Of a DNA stretch of 64,000 bases, positions 34,144-42,806 are shown one piece after another. Both the position numbers and the translations under genes were made by a program. The notes under the pieces are model-generated. The model did no database searches, had not been told where the DNA came from, and saw nothing but the letters and a program-made list of their open reading frames with translations. This stretch comes from PFJX01 sp031426815 (GTDB lineage Bacteria; Pseudomonadota; Gammaproteobacteria; Burkholderiales; Thiobacillaceae), in contig JASJPG010000034.1 in the NCBI GenBank assembly GCA_031426815.1, positions 62,001-126,000 of the forward strand. Direction: 5' to 3'. Numbering within the stretch: position 1 is the first letter of the stretch; every line of letters begins with the position of its first letter.

Positions 34144-34877
34144 TGCTGGATTTCAATTCCACTTCCTCCCTCTCCGGCCAGATCACCACTCTGGTCGACG
34201 CCGGCATGCAGGCGAAGGCACGGCAGCAGGAACGCCGCGCCTACCTCGGTGCCTCGCGCTTGGGGCAAGCCTGCGAGCGCGCCCTGCAATACGAGTACGC
34301 CGCCGCACCGGTGGATCCGGGCAAGGATTTCTCCGGCCGCATCCTGCGCATCTTCGAGCGTGGCCACACCACCGAGTCACTGATGGTGGAGTGGCTGCGG
34401 CTCGCAGGATTCGAACTGCGCACTCATGGCAAGGATGGCAAGCAGTTCGGCTTCAGCCAGCTCGAAGGTCGACTGCAGGGGCACGTTGACGGCGTCATCG
34501 TCGGCGGCCCGGAAGGCTACGCCTATCCCTGTCTCTGGGAGATGAAGTGTCTCGGCGACAAGTCGTGGCGCGAGGTGGAGAAGCGCAAGCTGGCTGTCGG
34601 CAAACCGGTCTACGCCGCCCAGGTCGCGCTCTATCAGGTCTACCTCGGACTGCATGAGCACCCGGCGCTGTTCACGGCAATCAACGCGGACACGATGGAG
34701 ATTTACGCCGAGCTGGCGCCCTTTGATGCTGCCCTGGCCCAGCGCATGTCGGATCGGGCAGTGAAGGTGATCACCGCCACCGATGCCGGCGACCAACTCC
34801 CCCGCATGACCACCGATCCGGCCCACTTCGAATGCCGCATGTGCGCCTGGTCAGACCGTTGCTGGAGAAACCCATGA
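34143..34877 (+). CDS. Cas4/RecB-like PD-(D/E)XK nuclease
   Basis: A 244-residue protein. LGASRLGQACERALQYEYAA is the N-terminal cluster with the first Cys. The nuclease core has GHVDGVIVGG (about 113-121, catalytic Asp) and LWEMKCLGDKSWREV (131-145, E-x-K), followed by YAAQVALYQVYLGL with the QxxxY motif. The end has CRMCAWSDRCW, completing a possible iron-sulfur cluster. This is the Cas4/AddB-like layout of phage exonucleases that make single-stranded ends for Sak4/SSB recombination. Confidence 0.88.
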   Translation: MLDFNSTSSLSGQITTLVDAGMQAKARQQERRAYLGASRLGQACERALQYEYAAAPVDPGKDFSGRILRIFERGHTTESLMVEWLRLAGFELRTHGKDGKQFGFSQLEGRLQGHVDGVIVGGPEGYAYPCLWEMKCLGDKSWREVEKRKLAVGKPVYAAQVALYQVYLGLHEHPALFTAINADTMEIYAELAPFDAALAQRMSDRAVKVITATDAGDQLPRMTTDPAHFECRMCAWSDRCWRNP

Positions 34878-35290
34878 ACGCCAAACCGGCTCCAAAAATC
34901 CGCAGAACCGCGGGTGGTCAGACCGAATTGTGGGCGCCAATGCCCCCGCGTATCAGCTTGCTGGCCGTGCAGCGACTTCTGCTGCGCCATGTGGCCAAGG
35001 TCAGCCCGGAAACCAAACTGTGGGTGGCGATGATCGCCCAGGCGATGAGTGATGCCCTCAGCCAGGACGACAACCATCGCCATCGTGCCCGCCAATTCCT
35101 GATCTACGGCACGAGGCTCGCGTTCTGGTGCGAACTCATCGGCCTCGATCTTGGTTTCGTGCGCGAGGTGGCGACCAAGGCTGGCTATCTGGTCAATGAG
35201 GATGCGCTCTGGAAGCCCATGAAGCCTGCCAATACCAAACGTGCAGCGCGCACTCAGAACATGACAGAGGCCGAACATGCTGGACTTTAA
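34874..35290 (+). CDS. Phage early hypothetical protein
   Basis: A 138-residue protein overlapping the nuclease gene (ATGA) and the primase gene. Mostly helical (ISLLAVQRLLLRHVAKVSPETKLWVAMIAQAMSDAL, RHRARQFLIYGTRLAFWCELIGLD). No family recognised. Operon position suggests a replication or recombination accessory. Confidence 0.6.
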   Translation: MNAKPAPKIRRTAGGQTELWAPMPPRISLLAVQRLLLRHVAKVSPETKLWVAMIAQAMSDALSQDDNHRHRARQFLIYGTRLAFWCELIGLDLGFVREVATKAGYLVNEDALWKPMKPANTKRAARTQNMTEAEHAGL

Positions 35291-37580
35291 CGATGCTCCC
35301 CCGCAAGAAATTGAACCCGATCACGTTATCGATCACGCAGAACGGGATGCCATCCATGCCGAACTTATCGCCCGGATGGAATCAGTGCTGCGCATGCTGT
35401 TTCCCGCCGGCAAGGTGAGCAAGGACAAGTTCTTCATTGGCGACGTGTTAGGCAGTCCGGGACGCAGCCTGGAAGTGGTGCTCACCGGCGGGAAGGCGGG
35501 TCTCTGGACCGACCGGGCTTCGGGTGACGGTGGTGATGAATTCGATCTCATCGCACTTCACCATGGCTTCGCCGCGCGCACTGATTTCCCCAAGGTGATG
35601 GGCATTACGCGTGACCTGCTTGGGCGCACGCCGGTCGAGTCGGTGCGTAAATCCCGCAAACAAGCGCCGATAGATGACTTGGGGCCAGCAACCGCCAAGT
35701 GGGACTACCAGGACGCAGACGGCAATCTGATCGCGGTCGTCTATCGCTACGACCCGCCAGGAGGCAAGAAGGAGTTCCGTCCCTGGGACGCCAAGCGCAA
35801 GAAGATGGCACCGCCCGAGCCGCGTCCGCTCTACAACCAGCCTGGCATCGCCGCCACCGACTGCGTGGTGCTGGTGGAAGGCGAGAAATGCGCGCGGTCG
35901 CTGATCGATGTTGGCATCTGCGCCACCACTGCCATGCACGGCGCGAATGCTCCGGTGGAGAAGACCGACTGGTCTCCACTCGCGGGCAAGTCAGTGCTGA
36001 TCTGGCCAGACAAGGACAAACCCGGCTGGGCTTACGCCGAGGCGGCCTCGCAAGCCATCCTGGCGGCAGGGGCGACGTCCTGCAACATCCTGTTTCCGCC
36101 AGACGACAAACCCGAAGGCTGGGATGCGGCGGACGCACTCGCTGAAGGCTTCGAGGTCTCCGCGTTTCTGGCCACCGGCCCCAGCATGACCGTCCATGCC
36201 ATGGAAGACCTGAACCCCTCCAGTTTGGATCCCCATCCAGCCGACGAGCAGACCGTGTGGGGCACCGACGATGCTCTGGCACTCAGTTTTACCCGCCGTT
36301 ATCACCGGGACTGGCGCTACATCGCAGCTTGGGGCAAATGGCTGATGTGGGATGGTCAGCGCTGGCGATCCGAGGAAACGCTGGCCGCCTCCCATCTCAT
36401 CCGTCAGGTATGCCGCCAGGCCTCGGTCCAGGCAGACAATCCCAAGATTGCGGCCAAACTCGCCGGAGCCAGCACCGTCGGCGGCGTGGAACGCCTGGCC
36501 AAATCCGACCGCAAGCACGCCGCCACAGCCGACGAGTGGGATGCGAACATCTGGTTGCTCAACACTCCGGGTGGGGTGGTGGATCTGCGCACCGGTCGGA
36601 TGCGTCCGCATGAGCGTGCTGACCGGATGACGAAGATCGCTACAGCGACTCCCCGCGGGTCATGCCCACGCTGGCTGGCATTCCTGTCGGATGTCACTGG
36701 TGGCGACAGCGATCTGCAATCCTACTTGCAGCGCATGATTGGCTACTGCCTGACCGGGTCGACTGCCGCGCACGCGCTGTTCTTCCTCTATGGCACCGGG
36801 GCCAACGGCAAGAGCGTGTTCACCAACGTCATCGCTACCATTCTGGGCGATTACGCGACAACTTCTCCGATGGACACATTCGTCGAGACACGAGGAGACC
36901 GGCACCCCACCGACCTGGCTGGATTGCGTGGCGCGCGCTTCGTCACCGCCATCGAAACCGAGCAGGGTCGGCGCTGGGCAGAGTCCAAGGTGAAAGCCAT
37001 TACCGGCGGCGACATGGTTTCGGCGCGGTTCATGCGCCAGGATTTCTTCTCCTACCTGCCGCAGTTCAAGCCGGTCATCGTCGGCAATCACAAGCCCTCG
37101 ATTCGCAACATCGACGAGGCGATGCGGCGGCGTCTGCATCTGATTCCCTTCACGGTGACGATTCCGCCCGATCGTCGCGACGGCCAACTCACCGACAAGC
37201 TGCTGGCTGAGCGTGACGGGATTCTGGCCTGGGCACTCGAGGGGTGCCTTGCCTGGCAACGCGAAGGGTTGAAGCCGCCCAAGGTGGTGGTCGATGCGAC
37301 GGACGAGTATTTCGACGAGGAAGACGCCGTCGGCGAATTCATCGAAGAAGAGTGTCAGCGCCATCCCCAGGTCCGTGTCTCGGTCGCAGATGTCTTCCAA
37401 CGCTGGCAGGAATGGGCTAATCGGCGCGGCGAACACATCGGCACCAGTCGCTGGCTGATGCAGCAACTCTGCAATCGGCGATTCGAGCGAACACGCCTGC
37501 ATGGCGGGGTGAAGGGGGTCGCAGGACTCTCCCTCAAGCCCAAGGACTACGGCGATCGACTCCCCTATCGGGACGACTGA
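35277..37580 (+). CDS. Phage primase-helicase, D5/P4 family
   Basis: A 767-residue fusion. The N-terminal part (about 30-300) is a primase-like domain with a Toprim-type segment: VVLVEGEKCARSLIDVGI near 197 and KSVLIWPDKDKPGWAYAE near 238. The middle D5_N region includes WDGQRWRSEETL and NLLNTPGGVVDLRTGRMRPH. The SF3 helicase core has Walker A LYGTGANGKSVF near 505, a Walker B-like FVTAIETEQG, and sensor VIVGNHKPSIR with MRRRLHLIPF. The C-terminus is winged-helix-like. It opens and primes the phage origin; related proteins hexamerise. It overlaps the previous gene by 14 bases. Confidence 0.92.
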   Translation: MLDFNDAPPQEIEPDHVIDHAERDAIHAELIARMESVLRMLFPAGKVSKDKFFIGDVLGSPGRSLEVVLTGGKAGLWTDRASGDGGDEFDLIALHHGFAARTDFPKVMGITRDLLGRTPVESVRKSRKQAPIDDLGPATAKWDYQDADGNLIAVVYRYDPPGGKKEFRPWDAKRKKMAPPEPRPLYNQPGIAATDCVVLVEGEKCARSLIDVGICATTAMHGANAPVEKTDWSPLAGKSVLIWPDKDKPGWAYAEAASQAILAAGATSCNILFPPDDKPEGWDAADALAEGFEVSAFLATGPSMTVHAMEDLNPSSLDPHPADEQTVWGTDDALALSFTRRYHRDWRYIAAWGKWLMWDGQRWRSEETLAASHLIRQVCRQASVQADNPKIAAKLAGASTVGGVERLAKSDRKHAATADEWDANIWLLNTPGGVVDLRTGRMRPHERADRMTKIATATPRGSCPRWLAFLSDVTGGDSDLQSYLQRMIGYCLTGSTAAHALFFLYGTGANGKSVFTNVIATILGDYATTSPMDTFVETRGDRHPTDLAGLRGARFVTAIETEQGRRWAESKVKAITGGDMVSARFMRQDFFSYLPQFKPVIVGNHKPSIRNIDEAMRRRLHLIPFTVTIPPDRRDGQLTDKLLAERDGILAWALEGCLAWQREGLKPPKVVVDATDEYFDEEDAVGEFIEEECQRHPQVRVSVADVFQRWQEWANRRGEHIGTSRWLMQQLCNRRFERTRLHGGVKGVAGLSLKPKDYGDRLPYRDD

Positions 37581-37712
37581 CAGCAATGGGTGACCGAAAG
37601 TGACCGAGCTGCAGTATCTCCTCTTACGCGTGTACGTGTGCGCGCCATAAGAGACTTTACGGCAGGCGAGTCACCTTCGGTCACCACTCCAAAAATTCAA
37701 GGAGATACGAAC

Positions 37713-38174
37713 ATGACCGAGACACTTCTAGCCCTAGACTTGGGCACCCAAACCGGCTGGGCTGTCAGCCAGGCGGGATCGATTATCAGCGGCAGCGAAA
37801 CCTTCAAACCGCAGCGCTTCGAAGGCGGCGGCATGCGCTATCTGCGCTTCCGCAAATGGCTCACCGAGATCAAGCAGAGCGGCGACGGCATCGACGCCGT
37901 GTACTTCGAGGAAGTACGCCGCCACATCGGCGTGGACGCCGCGCACGCCTACGGCGGCTTCATGGCCACGCTGACGTCCTGGTGCGAACACCACGCCATC
38001 CCCTACCAGGGTGTGCCGGTGGGCACGATCAAGAAACACGCGACCGGCAAAGGCAACGCCAGCAAGGCCGACATGGTCGCGGCAGCCATCCTGCGCGGCC
38101 ACACGCCGGTTGACGACAACGAAGCGGATGCCCTGGCGCTCCTCTACTTCGCAATCGAGACGCAGGAGGTGTGA
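37713..38174 (+). CDS. RuvC-like Holliday junction resolvase
   Basis: Start ATG 37713 with AAGGAGAT upstream; the open frame upstream lacks a site. The 153-residue RNase H-fold protein has ALDLGTQTGWAV (5-16, catalytic Asp), AVYFEEVRRHIG (about 65-76, catalytic Glu), YQGVPVGTIKKHATGKGNASKADMVAAA and the C-terminal DDNEADALALLYFA with two acidic residues. These four acidic positions match the RuvC/phage resolvase set. It would process recombination intermediates before packaging. Confidence 0.88.
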   Translation: MTETLLALDLGTQTGWAVSQAGSIISGSETFKPQRFEGGGMRYLRFRKWLTEIKQSGDGIDAVYFEEVRRHIGVDAAHAYGGFMATLTSWCEHHAIPYQGVPVGTIKKHATGKGNASKADMVAAAILRGHTPVDDNEADALALLYFAIETQEV

Positions 38175-38175
38175 G

Positions 38176-38391
38176 ATGAAGATTCCGGCAAACACCTATC
38201 GCTGCCCGCTCGGCCGCCTGCAACCGCAGATCACCGATCTGGATGCCATGAAGCAATCCGGCTGGCGTGACCAGAAAATCCTCGTGGTCGCTGAAACCGA
38301 CGATCGCCTGGACTTCGTCGAACGTGAGTTCATCCGTCGCATCGGTGAGCGGCTGTACGGGGCATCAAGCAAAGGAGCACGCCATGGCTGA
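38176..38391 (+). CDS. Small phage hypothetical protein
   Basis: A 71-residue basic protein (MKIPANTYRCPLGRLQPQITDLDAMKQSGWRDQKILVV...) starting two bases after the resolvase, with GGAGG upstream. No family recognised. It overlaps the next gene by eight bases. Confidence 0.6.
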   Translation: MKIPANTYRCPLGRLQPQITDLDAMKQSGWRDQKILVVAETDDRLDFVEREFIRRIGERLYGASSKGARHG

Positions 38392-38773
38392 GTGGACCAT
38401 TGATGACGTGGCCAACCGCTTCCATGAGGCTACCCAGACCAGCCGACGCCTGCCGCCAGTCCGGGTGCAGGGCTACTTCAACGTCTGGCCTCTGTTCGCG
38501 CGCCAGGAGTGGGAGGTGATGTCCAACACCGACGTCGAACTCAGAGCCATGCCACCGACGCCCGAGGCCGTCGAGCGGATGCTGGAGGCCATGCGCTGGG
38601 TGCAGTGGCTTGAGGAGGAGCAGCGCCACCTGATCTGGATGCGGGCCAAGGAGTACGAGTGGAAGGACATCTGCCGGCGCATCGGCTGCGACCGCACGAC
38701 TGGCTGGCGACGCTGGCAACGGGCGCTGGCGGTGGTGGCCACCCAGTTGAATGCGGGTGTGAGGCTAATTTAG
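38384..38773 (+). CDS. DUF6362-like phage protein with C-terminal HTH
   Basis: A 129-residue protein. WTIDDVANRFHEATQTSRRLPPVRVQGYFNVWP opens it. The C-terminal part WMRAKEYEWKDICRRIGCDRTTGWRRWQRALAVVA looks like a helix-turn-helix of a sigma-like or late-regulator type. Proteins of this pattern (DUF6362) sit at the end of early operons in similar phages; a late-gene regulatory role is inferred from position only. Followed by two terminators. Confidence 0.75.
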   Translation: MAEWTIDDVANRFHEATQTSRRLPPVRVQGYFNVWPLFARQEWEVMSNTDVELRAMPPTPEAVERMLEAMRWVQWLEEEQRHLIWMRAKEYEWKDICRRIGCDRTTGWRRWQRALAVVATQLNAGVRLI

Positions 38774-38910
38774 CAATATTCCCGGCATTTGCTGGCAAGA
38801 CGCTGCTAAATGCTGCCATTAGCGGAAAATGACCCAAAATGAGCGTGCAACATATCGGGCAAATTCCTCGTAAGATTCTGCCATCGTCGACCAGATGACC
38901 TTCTCCCTGA

Positions 38911-38932
38911 CCTTCCGCAATGGAAGGTTTTT
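38911..38932 (+). terminator. Early-operon terminator 1
   Basis: CCTTCC (38911-38916) pairs with GGAAGG (38922-38927), followed by TTTTT. Confidence 0.75.
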
Positions 38933-38934
38933 CT

Positions 38935-38959
38935 GACCACCTTCGGGTGGTCATTTTTT
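38935..38959 (+). terminator. Early-operon terminator 2 with TTCG loop
   Basis: GACCACC (38935-38941), loop TTCG, GGTGGTC (38946-38952), then A and TTTTTT. A very stable tetraloop terminator. Confidence 0.85.
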
Positions 38960-39052
38960 GGGTGTCAGATGGTCGACAGGTATTCGACGGGTCCTTCCTG
39001 GCGACCTTCCCATGCGGGAGGCGAGAGCGCGGCCTTTCGATAGTGTCCGACT

Positions 39053-39107
39053 GCAAACCGAGGTTTGCAGGGTTTGCGGGGTTTGCAGGTTTGCACCCTG
39101 GGTTTGC
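39053..39107. repeat. Clustered GGTTTGC repeats
   Basis: Direct copies of GGTTTGC start at 39062, 39071, 39080, 39088 and 39101. One inverted copy (GCAAACC) is at 39053-39059. Iteron-like in density. Confidence 0.55.
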
Positions 39108-39200
39108 ACCCCACACCCATTTCCAGAGCCCGCCCACGGTCTGATCGTCGGCGGGCTTTGTCGTTTCCAGCGCATCACGCGCCCATTCGGAGTCCTTGAT

Positions 39201-40613
39201 CTGAACACGCTCGCCGTCGAATACCGCTTGGTTGAGACGCTCATTCCCTTTGCCCGCAATCCCCGGACTCACTCCGAGGCGCAGGTGGCCAAGATCGCCG
39301 CCAGCATCGTGGAATACGGCTGGACCAATCCCCTCCTGGTGGATGGCGACAACGGTCTCATCGCCGGCCACGGGCGTCTCGCCGCTGCCCGCAAGTTGGG
39401 GTTGGCCGAAGTGCCGGTGATCGAATTGGGCCATCTGAGCCCGACCCAGAAGCGTGCCTACGTGATCGGCGACAACCAACTCGCGTTGCAAGCGGGCTGG
39501 GACGAGGAACTGCTGGCGCTGGAACTGGCCGAGTTGCAGGAGGCCGGTTACGACCTGCTGCTCACCGGCTTCGACGATGGCGAAATCGAACGGCTGCTGG
39601 CCGCCGAGGTGACGATCGGCGACGAAACCAACGGCGAGCCGACTGGTGACGAGCCCGATGCAGCCGACGAAGTGCCGGACACCCCAACCAACCCTGTCTC
39701 TCGCTCTGGCGACGTCTGGCAACTGGGTGCGCATCGCCTGATCTGTGGGGATGCCGCCGACGCCGATGTGGTCGCCGCACTGATGGCTGGCGAAGCCGCC
39801 GATCTGTGCTTCACCTCGCCGCCCTATGGCAACCAACGTGACTACACCAACGCCATCGTCGATTGGGATGACCTGATGTGCGGCGTCTTCGCCCGACTGC
39901 CCATGGCCGCAGATGGCCAGGTCCTGGTCAACCTGGGACTGATCCATCGCGACAATGAAGTGCTCCCCTACTGGAACGGCTGGCTCGACTGGATGCGCGC
40001 CCAAGGTTGGCGGCGCTTCGCTTGGTACGTCTGGGACCAAGGGCCAGGGATGCCTGGCGATTGGTCAGGCCGCCTGGCACCGAGTTTCGAATTCGTTTTC
40101 CACTTCAACCGCGATACTGGCAAACCCTGCCGCAAACCCAACAAGATCGTGCCCTGCAAGTTCGCCGGACAGGAAACACATCTGCGTGCCGATGGCTCAT
40201 CGACCGCCATGCGCGGCAAGGATGGCGAGGTCGGCGGCTGGACACATTCCGGCACGCCCACCCAGGACCACCGCATCCCCGACAGCGTGATTCGCATCAT
40301 GCGGCACAAGGGCAAGATCGGTCAGGCCATCGACCACCCAGCCGTTTTCCCGGTGGACTTGCCGGCCCACATCATGGAAGCCTTCACCGACGTGGGCGGG
40401 ATCGTGTTCGAACCCTTCGGCGGCTCGGGCACCTCTCTTCTCGCCGGTCAACGCACCGGCCGGAAGGTGCGGGCTGTGGAGATCGCGCCGGAGTATGTGG
40501 ACGTCGCCATCAAGCGGTTCCAACAGAACCATCCTGGCGTGCCGGTGACTCTCATCGCCAACGGCCAGACGTTCGATGCCGTTGCCGCCGAGCGGTTGGG
40601 AGCAGCGGCATGA
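39201..40613 (+). CDS. ParB-domain DNA methyltransferase fusion 1 (TSPPY type)
   Basis: Assigned to a CTG start at 39201, eight bases after GGAG, which gives MNTLAVEYRLVETLIPFARNPRTHSEAQ, the usual N-terminus of this family; there is no nearby in-frame ATG, GTG or TTG. Residues 1-110 are a ParB/Srx-like domain (GLIAGHGRLAAARKLGL). The methyltransferase follows, with motif IV TSPPYGNQRDY near 210, a target-recognition segment, then motif I FEPFGGSGTSLLAGQRTGRK near 400. TSPPY is common in N4-cytosine enzymes and also in some N6-adenine ones, so the base is not fixed. No restriction partner is nearby, consistent with a phage solitary methylase. It overlaps the second methyltransferase (ATGA). 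Confidence 0.85.
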   Translation: MNTLAVEYRLVETLIPFARNPRTHSEAQVAKIAASIVEYGWTNPLLVDGDNGLIAGHGRLAAARKLGLAEVPVIELGHLSPTQKRAYVIGDNQLALQAGWDEELLALELAELQEAGYDLLLTGFDDGEIERLLAAEVTIGDETNGEPTGDEPDAADEVPDTPTNPVSRSGDVWQLGAHRLICGDAADADVVAALMAGEAADLCFTSPPYGNQRDYTNAIVDWDDLMCGVFARLPMAADGQVLVNLGLIHRDNEVLPYWNGWLDWMRAQGWRRFAWYVWDQGPGMPGDWSGRLAPSFEFVFHFNRDTGKPCRKPNKIVPCKFAGQETHLRADGSSTAMRGKDGEVGGWTHSGTPTQDHRIPDSVIRIMRHKGKIGQAIDHPAVFPVDLPAHIMEAFTDVGGIVFEPFGGSGTSLLAGQRTGRKVRAVEIAPEYVDVAIKRFQQNHPGVPVTLIANGQTFDAVAAERLGAAA

Positions 40614-41893
40614 GTATTTCCTGGCTCGCAGACAAGATCGAACAGTGGCCGACCGGCAAGTTGCTGCCGTATGCAAGAAATGCCCGCACTCACACCGACG
40701 CCCAAGTTGCGCAGATCGCGGCGTCCATTGCCGAGTTTGGATTTACAAACGCAATCCTCGCCGGTAGCGATGGCGTGATTGTCGCCGGGCATGGCCGACT
40801 GGCCGCCGCTCAGAAGCTCGGCATTCCGACCGTGCCGGTGGTGGTACTCGACCATCTCACGCCCACCCAGCGCCGCGCTCTGGTCATCGCGGACAACCGC
40901 ATCGCCGAAAACGCCGGCTGGGACGAGGCGATGCTCCAGGTGGAACTGGCGGCCCTCCAAGACGACAACTTCGACCTGTCGCTGACTGGTTTCGACGCCG
41001 ATGCCCTGGCCGATCTGTTGGCTGGCGAGGAAACCTCGACCGAGGGGCAGACCGATGAGGACGCGGTGCCGGAGACCTCCGGACCAGCGCTATCGCGCCC
41101 GGGCGACATCTGGATCTGTGGCGATCACCGGGTGCTCTGTGGCGACGCCACCGATGCCGGCAGCTACGCCGTTCTGCTGGGCGAGACCCTTGCCGACATG
41201 ATCTGGCAAGACCCGCCGTACAACGTGGACTATGCCAACACCGCCAAGGACAAGCTACGCGGCACCAACCGCCCGATCCTGAACGACAACCTGGGCGATG
41301 GCTTCTACGATTTCCTGTTGGCGGCGCTGGCGCCAGCCCTGGCGCATTGCCAGGGCGCGGTCTACATCGCCATGTCATCGTCGGAACTCGACACCCTGCA
41401 ATCCGCCTTCCGCGATGCTGGGGGCAAGTGGTCCACCTTCATCATCTGGGCCAAGAACACATTCACCCTGGGTCACGCCGACTACCAGCGTCAGTTCGAG
41501 CCGATCCTCTATGGCTGGCCGGAGGGTGGCAAACGCCACTGGTGCGGCGACCGCGACCAGGGCGACGTTTGGCAGATCAAGAAGCCGCACAAGAACGATC
41601 TGCACCCAACCATGAAACCGGTGGAACTGGTGGAGCGGGCCATTCGCAATTCAAGTCGCCCAAGGGACGTGGTGCTGGATGCCTTCGGCGGTTCCGGGAC
41701 GACGATGATTGCCGCCGAGAAGTCGGGCCGGCATGCACGCGTGATTGAACTGGACCCTAAGTACGTGGATGTGATTGTGAACCGTTGGCAGAACTGGACA
41801 GGCAAGCAAGCCACCCGCGAAGCGGATGGGGCGTTGTTCGACAATCAGGCAGCAATTGATTCTTCGGGGCTGCCTCTTGATGCATTGCGTTAG
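40610..41893 (+). CDS. ParB-domain DNA methyltransferase fusion 2 (DPPY type)
   Basis: A 427-residue protein that overlaps methyltransferase 1. It repeats its layout: ParB-like domain (YARNARTHTDAQVAQIAASI, GVIVAGHGRLAAAQKLG, 20-85), then motif IV WQDPPYNVDYANTAKD near 203, and motif I VLDAFGGSGTTMIAAEKSGRHARVIELDPKYVDV near 365. DPPY suggests N6-adenine methylation. The strong similarity in the first 170 residues to fusion 1 points to duplication. The methyltransferase domains have diverged and probably read different sites. Confidence 0.9.
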   Translation: MSISWLADKIEQWPTGKLLPYARNARTHTDAQVAQIAASIAEFGFTNAILAGSDGVIVAGHGRLAAAQKLGIPTVPVVVLDHLTPTQRRALVIADNRIAENAGWDEAMLQVELAALQDDNFDLSLTGFDADALADLLAGEETSTEGQTDEDAVPETSGPALSRPGDIWICGDHRVLCGDATDAGSYAVLLGETLADMIWQDPPYNVDYANTAKDKLRGTNRPILNDNLGDGFYDFLLAALAPALAHCQGAVYIAMSSSELDTLQSAFRDAGGKWSTFIIWAKNTFTLGHADYQRQFEPILYGWPEGGKRHWCGDRDQGDVWQIKKPHKNDLHPTMKPVELVERAIRNSSRPRDVVLDAFGGSGTTMIAAEKSGRHARVIELDPKYVDVIVNRWQNWTGKQATREADGALFDNQAAIDSSGLPLDALR

Positions 41894-42303
41894 AAGTCGT
41901 TCAACTGTTGGTACAGAGAGTCAAGGTAATCCAACCTTCGCTTAAGCTCATAACGCTCGCGTATAACCATTGTCTTGCCGATGGCGATGAATACCTGTTC
42001 TCCGGACGGAGTTGCCTTGTAGCCGTTTGAAGTTACCTCTGCAAATTTATACTCACAGAGGGCATCCAATAAATTTTGAATATCACATTCTTCTATATCG
42101 GTTACTAAAGCTAATGCACTTGCTTCGAATTCGCCATTTGCTGCCATCTGTACAAGAGGCAGGATGGCTTGCGGTGCGATTTCGTCTAGGCCTGCGATCT
42201 TCAATGCCAAATCCCCAGCCTCTTGTGCAAGCCAACCTCGGTAGTTCAGTACTGCGTCGCCGTTACAAATGTGCGCGGCAATTTTCAGGCGAATATCGTG
42301 CAT
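41890..42303 (-). CDS. Hypothetical protein, convergent with the methyltransferases
   Basis: A 137-residue protein (MHDIRLKIAAHICNGDAVLNYRGWLAQEAGDLALKIAGLDEI...). It has a winged-helix-like stretch (EECDIQNLLDALCEYKFAEVTSNGYKATPSGEQVFIAIG) and a C-terminal helix (RERYELKRRLDYLDSLYQQL). Its start has AGAAGG upstream. Lower GC than its neighbours and no 31-bp element upstream, so it may be a later insertion. The stop overlaps the methyltransferase stop by four bases. Confidence 0.6.
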   Translation of the reverse strand: MHDIRLKIAAHICNGDAVLNYRGWLAQEAGDLALKIAGLDEIAPQAILPLVQMAANGEFEASALALVTDIEECDIQNLLDALCEYKFAEVTSNGYKATPSGEQVFIAIGKTMVIRERYELKRRLDYLDSLYQQLNDF

Positions 42304-42340
42304 CGTTTTACCTTCTCTTTGGTATCAAGCGTCTAGTTTG

Positions 42341-42709
42341 TCAGGCGGCAAGTGCTTCGTCGTAAATTTCGGTGTGAATCACAAACCCGGTGAGGTAAGG
42401 CAGTCCGCGCGGGATCCCGTATTCCTTGCTGGTGATGCGTCCGATCGTCCAGCCCATCCACTCGTTCGTTGCGGCGGCGATCGCGGCATCCAGATTCGCG
42501 CCGTGGTGCATCTGGTTGAGGACGCTGTCGGCAAAATGGCGTCCGTAGCGGCTGTCCATAAAGATTCGGACCGTTTCCAGCGGCTGGCCAGTGGCTTCGG
42601 CAACCGCGCGCATCGCGATCGGCCAGGCTGCTTCGGCGTGTTCGTTCATGGTGCCAAAAAAGCCCCAGGCGTCGTTCTGGGTGGCGGGGGTATGGTTGGT
42701 GGTGGTCAT
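42341..42709 (-). CDS. Tiny-gene array protein a (122 aa)
   Basis: Start ATG 42709 with GGAGAA upstream. MNEHAEAAWPIAMRAVAEATGQPLETVRIFMDSRYGRHFADSVLNQMHHG is the conserved-looking core, and WMGWTIGRITSKEYGIPRGLPYL follows. Predicted soluble and helical. Similar proteins occur on phages and plasmids without known function. Preceded by element copy A. Confidence 0.65.
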   Translation of the reverse strand: MTTTNHTPATQNDAWGFFGTMNEHAEAAWPIAMRAVAEATGQPLETVRIFMDSRYGRHFADSVLNQMHHGANLDAAIAAATNEWMGWTIGRITSKEYGIPRGLPYLTGFVIHTEIYDEALAA

Positions 42710-42745
42710 CGTTTTCTCCTGCGGGTTGTTGGTTGCGACACCCGT

Positions 42746-42776
42746 ATGAACGCGCTGTGCGATTGAGAAGCCAAGC
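42746..42776 (-). promoter_or_regulatory. 31-bp bipartite element, copy A
   Basis: Exact conserved blocks ATGAACGCGCTGT and AAGCCAAGC with nine variable bases. It ends 36 bp before the protein a start. GAAGCC also pairs with a nearby GGCTTC. Confidence 0.75.
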
Positions 42777-42806
42777 AATTCTGGCTTCATTTTCAATCTT
42801 TCTCGA

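Larger units (their letters stand above)
38774..39200. other. Non-coding spacer with terminators and iteron-like repeats
   Basis: About 430 bases between the early operon and the methyltransferases. It contains inverted TTTAGCA...TGCTAAA (about 38770-38810), two terminator hairpins (38911-38959), then clustered GGTTTGC repeats (39053-39107). A long open frame through it is rich in Cys and Pro and not credible. A phage origin or promoter could lie here. Confidence 0.45.

Noticed and set aside
38958..39200. N-terminal extension of the first methyltransferase
   Set aside because: The frame is open but starts inside a terminator and reads through GGTTTGC repeats as a Cys/Pro-rich peptide. Homologues begin at the MNTLAVEYR position.
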